A DNA stretch of 64,000 bases, from positions 15,001-79,000 of the forward strand of contig JANATF010000022.1 in NCBI GenBank assembly GCA_029449245.1, given 5' to 3'. The translations under genes and the position numbers were made by a program. Below the pieces are notes generated by a model, which worked only from the letters and a program-made list of their open reading frames with translations, searched no databases and had not been told where the DNA came from. Positions 22,832 to 34,429 of the stretch are shown here, in pieces. This DNA is from Mortierella alpina. Its lineage: Eukaryota; Mortierellomycota; Mortierellomycetes; Mortierellales; Mortierellaceae. Each line of letters starts with the position of its first letter. Position 1 is the first letter of the stretch.

Positions 22832-24799
22832 ATGCTACAGCTAACCTCAATCATAAGTCGTGTGGGTCGTCTGTTTTCTATCACCGGATATGCTTGGTCC
22901 AACTGGTTTGCGGAAAAGCCTTCATTAAAACGACCGAACAACCTGTTTTTTACGCCCAACCGGTTTCTTGACCCCTTTATTGTGCGTAAGCCTCCTTCAT
23001 ATAAACAGCAGCATCCGGCATCAGTCTTCGGAAAACACAACAAAACCTTGTTACCATATAACTTCGCCTTCAAATCAACACCGTTTCGACAGGAATCGTC
23101 GAGCAGAGGTACTCTCAACTTGGAACACAGCCATAGTACTCAAATACCCATCCTCCTCCGACCATATCAAGAGGACTGCATCCGAGCATGTCTTTCTAAT
23201 CTAGCTGTTGGTCACAAAAGACAGCTAGTATCGCTTCCAACGGGAAGCGGCAAGACGGTCAGTGCTTCAAATAACAAAATCACTGTCCACCAATTGTTTT
23301 CAACTGCCTAATCCTAACCACCATTTATAGGTTACGTTCACCGAGCTTATTAACCGAATTCCTACACGTGATATCAAAGCAAATAAGGTCCTTATATTGG
23401 CCCACCGTAAGGAGTTGCTACAGCAACCTCTTGCCCACATCATCAGGAATGGATCCGGACTTGTATGTCGGTCTATTTTCACCATGCAGTATGTCACTGG
23501 ATATTGTACTTGACCTAATTGCGTACTTTCTTATCCTGCATTAGAGTGTCTCATTCGAACAAGGAAATCTTGAAGCAAACATGGCAGCCGATGTCATTAT
23601 AGCCAGTGTGCAGAGCCTGGGAGGTCCCAAGGCATCACGATTAAGAAAGTACAACGACAAAGCCTTCAAGTGCATCATTGTGGATGAGGTACAGTATAGT
23701 GAGCAAGGTAATACTCAGTGCATAATGGGCCAATGCACAATCACGCACTGAATGAGGCATATATCCAATCACGACCCTAGGCTCATCACGCCGTTTGTAA
23801 TACCTACAAAACAATATTCAAGAAGCTTGGAGCTGATAAGTCAGATTCCCCAGTACCATTGATAGGCTTCACTGCCACGCCAGAGCGTACCGATGAACGA
23901 CAGCTTGTTCCCGCTGTTTTTGACACTCTCTCGTACGAAAAGTCTTTCCATTCCATGATTGAAGAGAAGTGGTAAGATGATTAATCCAACGTGGGAGTTA
24001 TTGTATTCAAGTGAATACGGCTAAGCCGACTACGTGGCTATTATAGGTTGTGCCCTCCTCATATTATATCAATCAATACTGGCTTCAACTTGGGGTACCT
24101 AAAGCCGAAGAGGCGTGAGGATTTTTCGCTGAAAAGTCTGGCCAGAAGAGTCGATCAGAATCGACGAAATGAAATTATCGTTACTGGCTATACGGATCAC
24201 TGTAGTAAGTGCCCAGTATTCGCTAAAGTAAGGGTGCTTCTAAATATTCTACAACATCACATTTTTTCTAATGCAAACTTTATTCCGTCAATGCAAGAAC
24301 AACGACTTTCAACAATTGTCTTCGCTGCTGACATGCATCACGTAGAATCTTTAACTGCAGCATTTCGACGTTCGGGCTATGACGCTCGAGGGCTATCCAG
24401 CAACACCCCGCTAAACGAACGCCACCAGCTACTGAATGCCTTTAAGGAGCAAAAATTTCCTATCATAGTGAACTGCGGCATCTTGACTGAGGGAATAGGT
24501 GATAGCTTCGCTTCCCAAATCAGAGTTCAGACGTCAACTCATCTTGAATATGTTTATGTCGGACTCACTAACATTTACCACGATTACTACTCATAGATTT
24601 CCCTGCAGTCGACTCGATCATTATGGCCCGGCCTACCAAGTCACGTGTACTCATCATTCAGATGATGGGCCGAGGGATGCGACTGTATCCCGGAAAGGAC
24701 TACTGCCTTATACTTGATTTTGTGGATGTGATCAATAATGAGGTCATGAATACTATCCCAATAATATTGCACATGCAGGTCAAAAACCGTAAGCAATAG
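22832..24799 (+). CDS. IRC3: IRC3-like DEAH-box helicase, probably mitochondrial
   Basis: Six exons: 22832-23257, 23331-23462, 23545-23688, 23781-23971, 24047-24498, 24609-24799; all phases match. N-terminus MLQLTSIISRVGRLF is basic and acid-free, as in mitochondrial targeting peptides. SF2 motifs: RPYQEDCI (Q-motif region), SLPTGSGKT (Walker A), LILAHRKEL (Ia), VDEAHH split by an intron (II), GFTATPERTD (III), QMMGRGMRL (VI). Yeast Irc3 is a mitochondrial double-strand DNA helicase that remodels branched DNA. Oddities: motif V reads ILTEGIVDSIIMARP, lacking about four residues of the usual TEG-xDIPxVD, and the large C-terminal region of yeast Irc3 is absent. It may be a compact paralogue or an early pseudogene. 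Confidence 0.78.
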
Positions 24800-25026
24800 A
24801 TAGCAACAGATTCTTAGTGGTGACGCAGGGTGCCATTGTGGGAGTGTACTCATGCATAAATGGGGTATAAAATAGTTTGGCCACTGACTTCTCGAGGGAA
24901 CTGAAGAATAATTCAGGTGCATGGTTGTTTGTACAGGTCGAACCATTGTGTCTTGAAAGAATTTTTGCCTTCTGCTTTGCCTTTTGCTCCGCATGTGATA
25001 GGTAGTGTACCCCTGTTTTTTGCATG

Positions 25027-25100
25027 GCTGGCTTGTGGCAGCCAAGCGTTCCATCTGTTTTGCCTTTCGTCCAAAACCTTTTTGAATAAATGAACAAGAA
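25027..25100 (+). repeat. 28S head tag 2 with following shared segment
   Basis: GGCTTGTGGCAGCCAAGCG TTC equals the 28S-repeat head, then diverges into sequence similar to that after tag 1. It lies about 330 bases upstream of the RNase H gene. Confidence 0.6.
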
Positions 25101-25359
25101 TTTTTATGTCAGTCCGGATGCAACATGTTTTGCACTGATGCGTCAAAACTTTCAGGTCAGCAAGATGCTTGGCTGAGTCAAGACTTTCTTGACACTTGGC
25201 TGAGTCAGGACTTTCTTGACACTTGGCTGAGCCATATCAAGGTTCTAGACCTAGAGTCGGAATTTAAAACAGCGGCCTTGAAAATCCACACCACGACGAA
25301 GCATTTACCCAGTACAGTAGAGCCATATAAACAGCGTTGTAAGGGCGTCATAGGTAAAA

Positions 25360-26076
25360 ATGCCAGCTCCACTTTTTTCCAACTTAAAAGGGTTTTCGGC
25401 CCTGGAGGCTGGATGGCTCTCCAAATCAAACTTTAAGCACTACATGTCATCGATTTCAACAGCAAAATACCAGTTTAGTAACCCAACCTCTAAGACTAAC
25501 CGATATAGTATAGCAAAAGATTTGGACATGTCTGGGATGGATGTCGATAATCAAACAGCCCTAATGATCCTCACCACAAGGTCAATTTTGGATAGCCAAC
25601 AGGAGCCGTTTCATTTTTATTCTGATGGCTCGGTTATAAATTGCGGCCGCAAAGACGTCAGTATGGGATTCGCAAGCGTCTTTTCTTACAAAGGAGCAGC
25701 ATATCAGCCGGCTGTGATCGGCAGAAGCCATGGTCCTGCTTCCTCAACGAAAGCGGAACTAGCAGGTGTTGTGGCATCTATTTTGTGTTGCCCACGTAAT
25801 CGTGCGGCAATAATCCATATCGACAATCAGTCAGTCGTCAACCAATTCCATACACTTATACGTCAAGACAGCATTTTTGCAGAACACCGACGCATTCGAT
25901 CGCCTGACGCACACTGGTGGCAACTCGTATACGAGGCGTATCAGCATCAGGGGAAAAAAGTCAAAGCTACATGGGTGCGAGCACATAACGGCAATGCAGG
26001 AAACACAGCAGCCGACACTTGGGCAGCAAAGGCACACACTTCAGGACTTGGTTCATGGACATTTAAAACTCGTTAG
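25360..26076 (+). CDS. Free-standing RNase H-like protein of retrotransposon type
   Basis: Single exon, ATG at 25,360, 238 residues. Residues about 80-225 are an RNase HI fold with the complete acidic set: Asp in FYSDGSV, Glu in STKAELAGV, Asp in IHIDNQS, and the late Asp in NTAADTWAAKA, after the His-containing WVRAHNGNAG loop. These residues bind two metal ions to cut RNA in RNA-DNA hybrids. The sequence style is that of RNase H domains in LINE polyproteins. No reverse transcriptase or endonuclease is found upstream. Residues 1-80 are not transposon-like to my eye. It has its own upstream region with ATATAAA near 25,325. Either a domesticated RNase H or a 5'-truncated LINE that kept an intact frame by chance. 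Confidence 0.75.
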   Translation: MPAPLFSNLKGFSALEAGWLSKSNFKHYMSSISTAKYQFSNPTSKTNRYSIAKDLDMSGMDVDNQTALMILTTRSILDSQQEPFHFYSDGSVINCGRKDVSMGFASVFSYKGAAYQPAVIGRSHGPASSTKAELAGVVASILCCPRNRAAIIHIDNQSVVNQFHTLIRQDSIFAEHRRIRSPDAHWWQLVYEAYQHQGKKVKATWVRAHNGNAGNTAADTWAAKAHTSGLGSWTFKTR

Positions 26077-26196
26077 TGTACCACACAACAAACACAGCAA
26101 GTATTTTTAATGGCACAACTAAGAAATTCCACGCAAAGTGAGGGTTGGTTCCTCATGAACAAAAACAGAACCATTTGAAGAGGCTCTAATGGCCTG

Positions 26197-26547
26197 TTAG
26201 GTTCCTATGACCCGCGCCCTGTGTTCCAGTGACATGTAAATACCGAGTCTACCAGGACGCTTCCTGTAATATGTGAGGTGGTTCATCTCACACACGCCTT
26301 CCGTCAGATTAAGGCCATAACCGAGAGGAGACCTTCCATGAGCGCTGCAAAACATTTTATCGCACAGAACACATCGTCGAATAGGTTCTTCGAAGTATTC
26401 TGCTGTCCCTTTTCGCAGTGTCATCTTTGTACAGATATGGCAATTCAATGTGGACGGTTGGTCTACAATGATGAATACATGTTAACTGAACTATTCACGA
26501 GAGGCAAAAACTTCACAAAAACGATAGATACCTTGTGGGTGAGCCAT
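26197..26547 (-). CDS. Two-exon small zinc-ribbon protein
   Basis: Exon 1 26547-26532 encodes only MAHPQ plus one base; intron 26531-26463 (GTATCT...TGTAG); exon 2 26462-26197. Total 93 residues. Metal-binding pattern: CHIC, then RRCVLCDKMFCSAHG, then GVCEMNH, fitting one or two zinc sites. C-terminal YYRKRPGRLGIYMSLEHRARV is basic. I do not recognise the family. A decayed copy lies at 38,700-38,910, and both share the same 5' flank as two F-box genes. It is divergent from the BTB gene at 27,223. Confidence 0.6.
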
Positions 26548-27222
26548 GTTTGGTTGTATTAAATGGTAAAGATATGAGTAAAATCGCCTCTTTATTTTAT
26601 ATCTAGGCGTTATCTCTTTCCTCACTTAACAATGACGGTGAGATGTTCGAGATGCTGAAGAAGTGTTTTGCATCACTTGCACCTTTCGTGTCAACGGTTG
26701 ACAAACGTAGGCCAAACGATCACAAGTACTTGTTTAAGATCCAGTAAAGCACGGTACTAATTCATTGTATGGTCATGACTTTCCCAGAGGGGTTTTAGAA
26801 CGGCCAGATGCATTATATGGCGCATGAGTACGCCAGAACTTTCCTTGGTCGCGTCATGCTTGGCTAAGTCAAGACTTTCCTGGTCAGAAGGTGTTTGGCC
26901 GAATCAAGACTTTTCATCAATGTTCTAGATTTGGATTTAGGAAAGTTTCGACAAACACGCTGGATATGTATTTAGCATGTCAGGTTTACTTCAATGTATC
27001 GTTCGAAGAGCGGCAATTTCTTCCGCGTCCAAGCGTGTTTCCATATTTTGGCTTCGCTTTGTCCATATAAAATGACCCTTTATTCGATTCTCACAACTTA
27101 AACCAGTTGCTAAACTACGGTAAGGTTCATTCACTCTCATCTTGCAGCATTTTTGAGCTTGATGGTAACCTTGATCTCATTCTTTTCTGCAGTTTAAGCA
27201 AGGGCGGACCATTCTTTACAAC

Positions 27223-28014
27223 ATGCAAGAGTTATCCGAAGTTTACAAAGAATTGCTGACGTCTGATGAGGGTGACACAGTTGTAAAACTTAAGGACGGC
27301 AAGCAGCTCAAGATCATATCCTACCTGATCAAGAAGCGTTCTCCAGTCTTCAAAACAATGCTAGAGTCCTCCATGCAAGAATCTGCGACTGGCGTTGTGG
27401 ATCTGTCTTTACAATATGGTCTTGAGGCTTTCCGAGAGTTTATTGCCTACATTTACTACAACAAGCTCTATGCCGGCTCCTTCGTGCCGCTTTTATTCGA
27501 GATTTTGTGCATTTCTGATTACTACGGCGTCGATGCCTATAAAGTATATATCAGCGATCGGATCTCCGAGCTTATCACAACCGTGCCGATTTGCCTGACG
27601 ATTGCCTCCGAGGCGTTGGGGCATGGGATTCTCACAAGCAAGATATATTCCAAGTGTCTAGAGTTCTTGGCGGAGGCCATTGAAGCGAAGCAGGGTGTAC
27701 ATGACTGCTACGATAAATACAGCGGCGATTCAAGGGCATGGTGCTGTTCAGATCATTCGATCAAACCAAAAATGTATGCATCCTCGGCCAACGAATACGC
27801 TGTGAATGGACAAACGGCATGCATATATTGGACAACACGAACAAGCCAAAGCTGCTTCAAAAACTCGAGTCCTAGTTACACGCAGCGATGTTGTAAACAT
27901 GGCCCAAGCAGACCTACTCCAGAGCCGGTAACCATCAGTCATCTTCCAGATTTCATTGTGGAAGATGTCAGATTAGCCAAGAGAGACGAGAAGCAACACG
28001 AGCACAAGCCTTGA
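27223..28014 (+). CDS. BTB/POZ domain protein, complete
   Basis: Single exon, ATG at 27,223, 263 residues. BTB domain spans about residues 8-110: VVKLKDGKQLKIISYLIKKR, SPVFKTML, GLEAFREFIAYIYYNKL, LLFEILCISDYYGVDAY. A helical extension follows (about 110-150), then a Cys-containing tail (SGDSRAWCCSDHS) and a polar C-terminus with IVEDVRLAKRDEKQHEH. BTB proteins dimerise and often act as Cullin-3 adaptors. No kelch, MATH or zinc-finger domain is attached. Remnants at 22.4 kb (N-terminal third) and 62.9 kb (domain minus N-terminus) are paralogues. Preceded by the shared block at 26,720-26,930. Confidence 0.8.
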   Translation: MQELSEVYKELLTSDEGDTVVKLKDGKQLKIISYLIKKRSPVFKTMLESSMQESATGVVDLSLQYGLEAFREFIAYIYYNKLYAGSFVPLLFEILCISDYYGVDAYKVYISDRISELITTVPICLTIASEALGHGILTSKIYSKCLEFLAEAIEAKQGVHDCYDKYSGDSRAWCCSDHSIKPKMYASSANEYAVNGQTACIYWTTRTSQSCFKNSSPSYTQRCCKHGPSRPTPEPVTISHLPDFIVEDVRLAKRDEKQHEHKP

Positions 28015-28176
28015 AGGCTACTAGAATAAGTTCTAATTATCTCCTGGTCCTCGGTTCCACGTCTTCTTCGTTGCTAAATAGCATCATCGATAATTTCGCA
28101 CAATAAATTAATCATTAGGATAGCAGTTTACAAATTAGCCTTGCCTTGTCCTCAAGCGTCTTTAATCATCTTCTGC

Positions 28177-29700
28177 TCATTTGACCTTGACCCTTTCTTT
28201 CCTACTCTTTCTAGGGACAATTATTGAATAACTCGACCTCGGTGAGATATCTACTTGGACTGCTGGATGGTGTTTCCACAGCCACTCGGCTGCATCGAGA
28301 TTGTCGCCTTCATCGTGAAGACCTCGGACTATTTGCAGCTTTGGCCAGTGCTGAACCATCCACTGTACCTCCTTGATACCGATCCTCTGCGCCATCCTTC
28401 GAACATCCAACACCCGGAGTTCCTTTATCCCCCTCAGCTGGTGGAGTCCGCTCTCCAGATTCATCTTGAGGCACTCATACTGATAATCTTCTCCGACGGC
28501 ATCACTAGGATAATAAGGTTCACTGCGCACGATTGTGCCGTGTCCGAGGCACAGCTCTTCAAGGTTCGAAAATCGAGACAGTGGTTCGTACACACGATTT
28601 TGGACCAGCCTTCCTTTTCGCATATATGCAAGTTTCGAGGCATCAGTATGCTGTCGTCCATCTAAAAGCTTGGTAACATCCGGCCACGGGATACGAGTAA
28701 TCTTGGTCCTTAGCACCTTGAGAGTAGTCTCACATGCCCACGGATTTAGAGTGCCTTGATGTGCGTCAATGAAATGCTCAGCATCAAGATATGGATCCTG
28801 CGCTTGTCGTGCGGCATATCGTCACTCGTGACTAAGACCTTGAGTCTCGGACTGGATGACAGGATACGCCTTAGCGTTCTACTGGAATATTCGGATATTT
28901 TTGTCACTTGAACTTCCTCTAAAGTAGCACAGTGTGACGCCAACGCTCCACAGGATAATCGATCCAGGGAAACTTCTGTTCGCACACTCCTCCAGCCGAG
29001 GCGACAAGCGGAGATCAGAGAAGCGAGGTCTTGCCCAGTCATGCAGCCTTTGTCATGCTTGAAGACGAGGACATTGACCTTGGGAATGTAATGCTATACA
29101 GGCTGACATCTCTTGGAAATGGGGGTATTGCGACGTCTTCAATTCCAGTCTCTCCACATTGTTGCATTTCTTCCAAAGCCAGTCCCAGTCTGACAGCTCG
29201 TCATCATCCCAACAGCAATCGAGCACGAGCTCCTTTAATCCGGAGAGGTCTGGGTCCGCAATGGTGAGCTCGACCGATGGAATGTCGCCACAGGTTCCTG
29301 CAAACCAGTCAGTTTGGATCGTGAGCTTTTCCAATTTGTTCGAGCACCGTGAGACAACGTAGAGATACCATATTGAGCACATCCCAAGAGATGAGCCCTG
29401 ACGTGGCCCTTGCAAGGAAAGCTCATGCACATTTGGCGCCAAGTTATCCGTGACAATCTTGAAAACATGAGGGAAGCGACGAAGTGAATTAAGGTCGATA
29501 TTGAGAGTGAGCACTTTAACATTGACACAGTGCTTAAGAAAGTAAGATAGTATCGCCTTCTCACTCGCTATAATGTTTAACTCAGAGAAAGGAAATGAGG
29601 ATTGTTGAGGCTTCTGATCCAAAGAAAGTGCCTGCATAGGCTTGATCGGCACGCAGGACTTTAAGGGCCATGGCTGCTTTCACCCGGCCTTGGGCATAGA
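28177..29700 (-). pseudogene. LRR (F-box/LRR-type) gene with two frameshifts
   Basis: Three overlapping frames form one LRR protein: 29,652-29,053, about 29,075-28,746 and 28,790-28,177. The first break is near 29,085-29,095 (LHSQGQ becomes PKVNVLVFKHD in the next frame). The second, apparently a one-base loss, is near 28,800 (PHDKRR becomes QDPYLDAEHFID). Downstream TLNPWACETTLKVLR, VRSEPYYPSDAVGEDY and LRVLDVRRMAQRIG are typical of fungal RNI-like proteins. No F-box is present upstream, so the N-terminus is also missing. A spliced gene is unlikely because no donor/acceptor pair lies at the breaks. Confidence 0.7.
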
Positions 29701-30344
29701 GAGTATTCTTGTGAGTAATCTTTTCGGAGCATTCTTCCGAAGGCACAAGTTGTCTTTGCTTGAATGACAGTGTTGGAATGGTGCGGCATAAATGTGGAAG
29801 AGCAGCGTTACATCACTGCCTGTTCACAAGTACACAGCGGCCCAAGTCTTGAGTCGACAGAAATGACAGAACCATGTCAAACAGCTCGGGAATATCCAAA
29901 ATGGAAGGTGAGGGGTCAGACATGAGGGAAGTGGGCATGATTGTAATCCTACCTTTATATAGCGATCAATATTCTAGAACAATCTCAAGTAGACGTCACA
30001 TCGAGCAGTCTCACGCTACGACTTTGACCTCACGCGATGCTATACAAAATATATCTAACTGAGCCCCTGAGACGAGCCCGATGATTGAGCCCCCTGAGAT
30101 GAGCCCAATGACTGCGGCCCTCCACCAAATTTTCCTGGACATCCAAACCCATGGCCATCTTATACAGCTAAGCCCTGTGATAAACACTCTGAACAACTGT
30201 CATTCGAATGAGGACAAGAGTTTATACCATGGGGCATGATTTAGAAGGAAAGGGGACACAAAGTAATAAGATACTGACTCTATCAAGACCATTCGTCTTG
30301 GTTCATTTCAACATCCTCTGCATTACCATTCTTGGCTGGAACCC
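29701..30344. other. Intergenic, no gene seen
   Basis: Contains short repeated words of the GAGCCC.CTGAGA.GAGCCC type (about 30,060-30,110). No conserved reading frame. Confidence 0.35.
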
Positions 30345-30490
30345 CTATGGAGCTTGATCACTGAGTTGCCACTGCCAACACGTTTAACCCCAGAAAAGAT
30401 TTTTCCGATATCCTCCCAGTATACGATGCTGTGTCATCTTAATATGGTTGAGGTAGATTTCCACGGTATCCGTGGTTTCAATCAACCGAA
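30345..30490 (-). pseudogene. Decayed copy of exon 1 of the left-edge gene
   Basis: On the minus strand, LIETTDTVEIYLNHI then, after a shift, YWEDIGKIFSGVKRV and VIKLHRGSSQ. It aligns with LIETLDTVEITLNHV, SWENIEQVFPGVHRI and IKFHRRSSQ of the gene starting at 2,060. It contains a frameshift and no downstream exon. As at 2 kb, a 28S-derived repeat follows within 400 bases on the 5' side. Confidence 0.65.
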
Positions 30491-30855
30491 TGAGTATCTT
30501 CCGTTGATCTCGTTAAATGTATTGCGGGTAGGGCATATGGAAGTGAAGAAAATAACAACTCTGTGTGAGAAAAGGAAAACGAGGAAGAATGCGTGTATAG
30601 GATGAAGACTTTGGATGAAAGAGAAAAAATTTTAATATGAACCTTTTCACTTGAAAAGCGTGCTATCCTCCTGCTTTGCCATTTCTTTGTATCTGCTCCA
30701 GAGTAGATGCATCTTATCAGACAATTTCGATCATGGTTGTACAAAGAAAATTTATAGAGAACTGAGGAAAAATTCGAGGGTATGGAAAGAAAAGAGAAAT
30801 CTTGAAGTCGAGAGTGGATGACCCATGTTTGTGCATTGTTATATTGCAATTACGC

Positions 30856-30885
30856 TTTTGGCAGCAAAGCGTTCATAGCGACGTT

Positions 30886-30921
<36 letters not shown>

Positions 30922-30965
30922 ACTGAAGCAGAATTCAGTAAGCGTTGGATTGTTCACCCACAAAT

Positions 30966-31020
<55 letters not shown>

Positions 31021-31466
31021 ATGAAATGTTGTTGCAATAGTAATTGAACTTAGTACGAGAGGAACCGTTCATTCGGATAATTGGTATTTGGGCCTGCTTG
31101 AGCAAGCAATGGCCCGAAGCTATCATCCGTTGGATTATGGCTGAACGCCTCTAAGTCAGAATCCGTGCTAGAACGCGACGATTACCGCCTTTTCCGATTT
31201 TTAGTTGAATACGAATAGACCTCCGGGTCCTGAATCATATTACGTGGGGAGGTCTTGTGGAGCGGAAAGGCTTCATGAGGCTCCTGCTAATGTTAATTTC
31301 AAATATTGAAAGAGATAAATCCATTGCAGACAACTTTTAAGCAACGGTGTATTGTAAGTAGTAGAGACGCTCTGTTGCGTCGATCTTCAGAGATTAAGCA
31401 CGATGTTGTAAAGATTTGTTCGAAAGAACGACAACTCCTGCCTTCTCTCATTCCTGCTATTAAGGG
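30856..31466 (+). repeat. 28S-derived repeat, copy G
   Basis: From GGCAGCAAAGCGTTCATAGCG through the complete 28S 3' end (GAGATTAAGCACGATGTTG), the GTTC-GAAA-GAAC hairpin, a pyrimidine-rich stretch and TATTAAGGGGTGT. Very similar to copies A and B over 550 bases. Confidence 0.85.
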
Positions 31467-31615
31467 GTGTTAATTTTGGTTGAATGGACTTGTGAGCAAG
31501 GTCAAAAGTACAACAACTCGCTTTTAATGGACGTAAAAACACAACAACACTGTAGATTTTATTCTCAGGACTGCTCCAGTGTCTTGAAGTAATGAATTTC
31601 CTCCAAAACAAGCTT

Positions 31616-33091
31616 TCAGCGTACATGACAAATGTCAATGCCACTTCTTCGCAACTTTTTGATATTTATCATTGTCCTGCCATACTGGGGCCACTTTCCC
31701 TCAAGATACTTAAGTCCTTTAAGCTTAAATATCTCGCCAGTCATCTCATCGTCTAGGGTCCCAGAGAATCCACACCCTAAACTCAAGGACGATAAATGTG
31801 TCATGTTTGACAATGATTCCCAGCTCTCTCTATAAAGCCCCTGGTGAAGAAACGAATAACGGTTCAAGGAACCTAGATATCCTACAAATGGGACCGCTTC
31901 TTCTAGATGGAGAGCTTCCAAGTTCGTGAGGTTGCCTATTCTTCGAAACAATGCATCCTGCACTTGCCTAGTATCCGAATAATCACCAAGATCGAACCGC
32001 ACGTGCCCACTACAATGTTTATGGGTCTCACTATCGTTGCTGATCTCCAAACTCATTTCAGTCAACGAGGTGCACACCCAAGCTGTACCATTGATGATGT
32101 CATCGACTGAAAGGCTCACTTGTCTGGCAGTCAATAGCAGAGGACATGATGAGAGAACTTCTCGCCAAAACCCTCGGGGCCCACGCGTATTGAGTTTTGA
32201 GATCGTGGAGAAATGAGGTCGTAAACTTGAAAGAACCGTCATCCCAATTTCGACAGCATGAAAGCCCTGCATACAACGCCTCCCTCGGAGAAAGGTCGCA
32301 ATAACTTCTTCGCGACAATTTTCGAAGCTAATATCCTGATGCCTCAGATTTGGCAACTGACCAGAGTCTAAAAGTGCACCCAGGTTGACTATGTTTCGCT
32401 CATTATCTTCAATGCTGAGCGCCGCGTCTTGCTCCAGAATATTTAACACTTCGAGAAGGGGACAACGAGCAATGAACCCAACAAGGTCGACCCTACAATC
32501 GCCGGTAACTGATAACTCCTGTATCGTCCACGCAGAGTTTTCCTTTTCGGCACGGGAAAGAGGAACGGTGCAGTTCCTCATGCTTAACGATTTGAGGCGA
32601 GTGCAGATTTTCTCAAACGAGGGGACAGTTGAAGTTTCCAGGTCCACGCCGTACATTGTCAAATGCTTGAGATTTGACAGTCCGCGTACAAGCTGCCAGA
32701 GCTTAGCCTCTGAAACTTGATGACTATATTAACAGAGGAGTCAGATCAGCAATCATTTTCCAGAACAGGCTCTCTTTTAGAATCGTCTTGCCAATCACTC
32801 TTACTAGAAATTGGGGGCAGATTGATCTTCTTCCCAACTTAGTTCTACACTCTGCACGTAATGGCCGTATTTCCGAAGGTGCTTCCACGGCAGCACGGAT
32901 GACTCATCATCCAGTGGATAAAGAACGCGACTCGCAGCATGAATCCCAACCCTTGCCCACAACACAGGGGCCACATTATGGTTCCAAGTTTTAGACACTA
33001 GCATGCTTTTTGCTTTGTCTCGAGGTGAAAAAAAATTTGCGCACATCTGGATGATCTCCGGTATTTGCAATGGTGGAGTGAACGACGACAT
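31616..33091 (-). CDS. F-box/LRR protein, intact, two exons
   Basis: Exon 1 33091-32805, intron 32804-32724 (GTAAGA...ATATAG), exon 2 32723-31616; phases match and the product is 464 residues. N-terminal F-box: LQIPEIIQMCANFF, AKSMLVSKTWNHNVAPVLW. The rest is an RNI-like leucine-rich solenoid (LWQLVRGLSNLKHLTMYG, LKSLSMRNC, IQELSVTGDC, PLLEVLNI, NLEALHLEEA, LSSLSLGCG, LKGLKYLEG). Expected role: substrate receptor of an SCF ubiquitin ligase, F-box to SKP1 and LRR to substrate. It is the only clearly unbroken F-box gene in the window. Adjacent to broken relatives on both sides. Confidence 0.85.
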
Positions 33092-33520
33092 GATCTCTAA
33101 TTGTTTATGATTGAGATGGAATTCACAGCAAAATAACAAGAGTTAGATGACTAGTCTCGCACAATAAAGCAAGGCGATTGAGTTTTTCTAGATCGTACTT
33201 CTAAAAGTAATTAATGGGCAAAAATATCAAAGAGAAATTGATAACGATGAAATGCAGGAGACAAACAAAGAGAGATTTTAAGAGTTACAACTTACCAAGT
33301 CCTTGAAATCGAATTGTTTTTGATGGATGAAAGAGTTTATGAAATGTAAATGAAAGCAGTATCGTCTTTTATAGATGAATATCGCCATCTACGTGTGCCA
33401 CATTTGAGGCACGCTATTGCCACAATCTTGAGCCCATCACTAAGCCTCATCATTGAGCCACACTAACCTACTGTCTCAGTACGTCATCTCCCGTTGGCCT
33501 CGACAGTTCCACCTCCGCAC

Positions 33521-34230
33521 TTAGTCTTGAAGTTGATACCAGCGGGTCCTGGTCTCCGTTTTCTCATCATATGCGTCTGCTGGTGACTTGAAATTTTGGA
33601 TACCGATATCCCCACCAAAGTACTGCCGCAGAAAATCAAAAGCATCAGATTCATTGATCGTATTGTTGCGTCGTAGACTGCGCAGCCCTGCAGCTTGTTC
33701 TGCTGATGGATGTGCTTGGCATAATGCTAACCAGTGTTTAGGATGTTTGGTAGTATGTCGTGGGATAGGTTCCTCCAACTCCAATATATGACTCTGACGA
33801 CAAGAGAGGCACATTCGAATGGTCCAGTTCGGATCAAACTTGTCAACCAAATACTTGATACCTTCCATGGATCGTCTTGGGAGAAGGACCGGCATAGGAA
33901 GGGGTAGCAGGTAGAGTTTTCCAGTTTTGAGTTCAGTCAGACCAAAGCAGCGTTCGCAGACATGATGACTCAATGCACACATGGACATCATGTAGCTACT
34001 CTGGAACCTGGGTATGCAAACAAGTGACCGGAAGTGTGCTTTGGGTCCATGGGCAACAAAAACATACAAGACCAGACCTTCGATGAGGACACAATCTCGC
34101 CGAACTTCTTGTTGGTCATCGACATTCGTGAGAGTTGAGACGGGTATAAGTAACTAAAAATTTTCTCCCAGACCTCATTTGGAATGCGATTGTGTACTGA
34201 TTCGCGGTCAGAGAGCGTAACAAATTCCAC
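33521..34230 (-). pseudogene. F-box protein gene copy 2, broken by a one-base deletion
   Basis: Paralogue of 20,188-20,938, about 90% alike by eye. F-box part IPNEVWEKIFSYLYPSQLS and SSSKVWSCMF is intact, with TGG where copy 1 has TAG. Then one base is missing in the T-run after TGTATG (copy 1 TTTTCTGTTGCC, copy 2 TTTTTGTTGCC). The second half is therefore in another frame (HGPKAHFRSL to the stop at 33,521). The frame opens at GTG 34,230, with TGA just upstream and no ATG. The two copies are disabled by different lesions. Confidence 0.75.
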
Positions 34231-34429
34231 AGCGAGTCAACGATTTAGCCTCTTCAAGCTCATTATTGAATTGTTAGGTTATGAGGAAGATCCCAAGTGA
34301 AAGTTGTTTGAAGAAACCGACTGAGGCTCGCAGACCCAAGGGAAAAGGTAGAAAATGGAATGCTTTGGTTCGAGAGTGTGATGATGAAAGTTATTGAGAA
34401 ACCGAAATAAAAGTGGGCCACACACGGTC

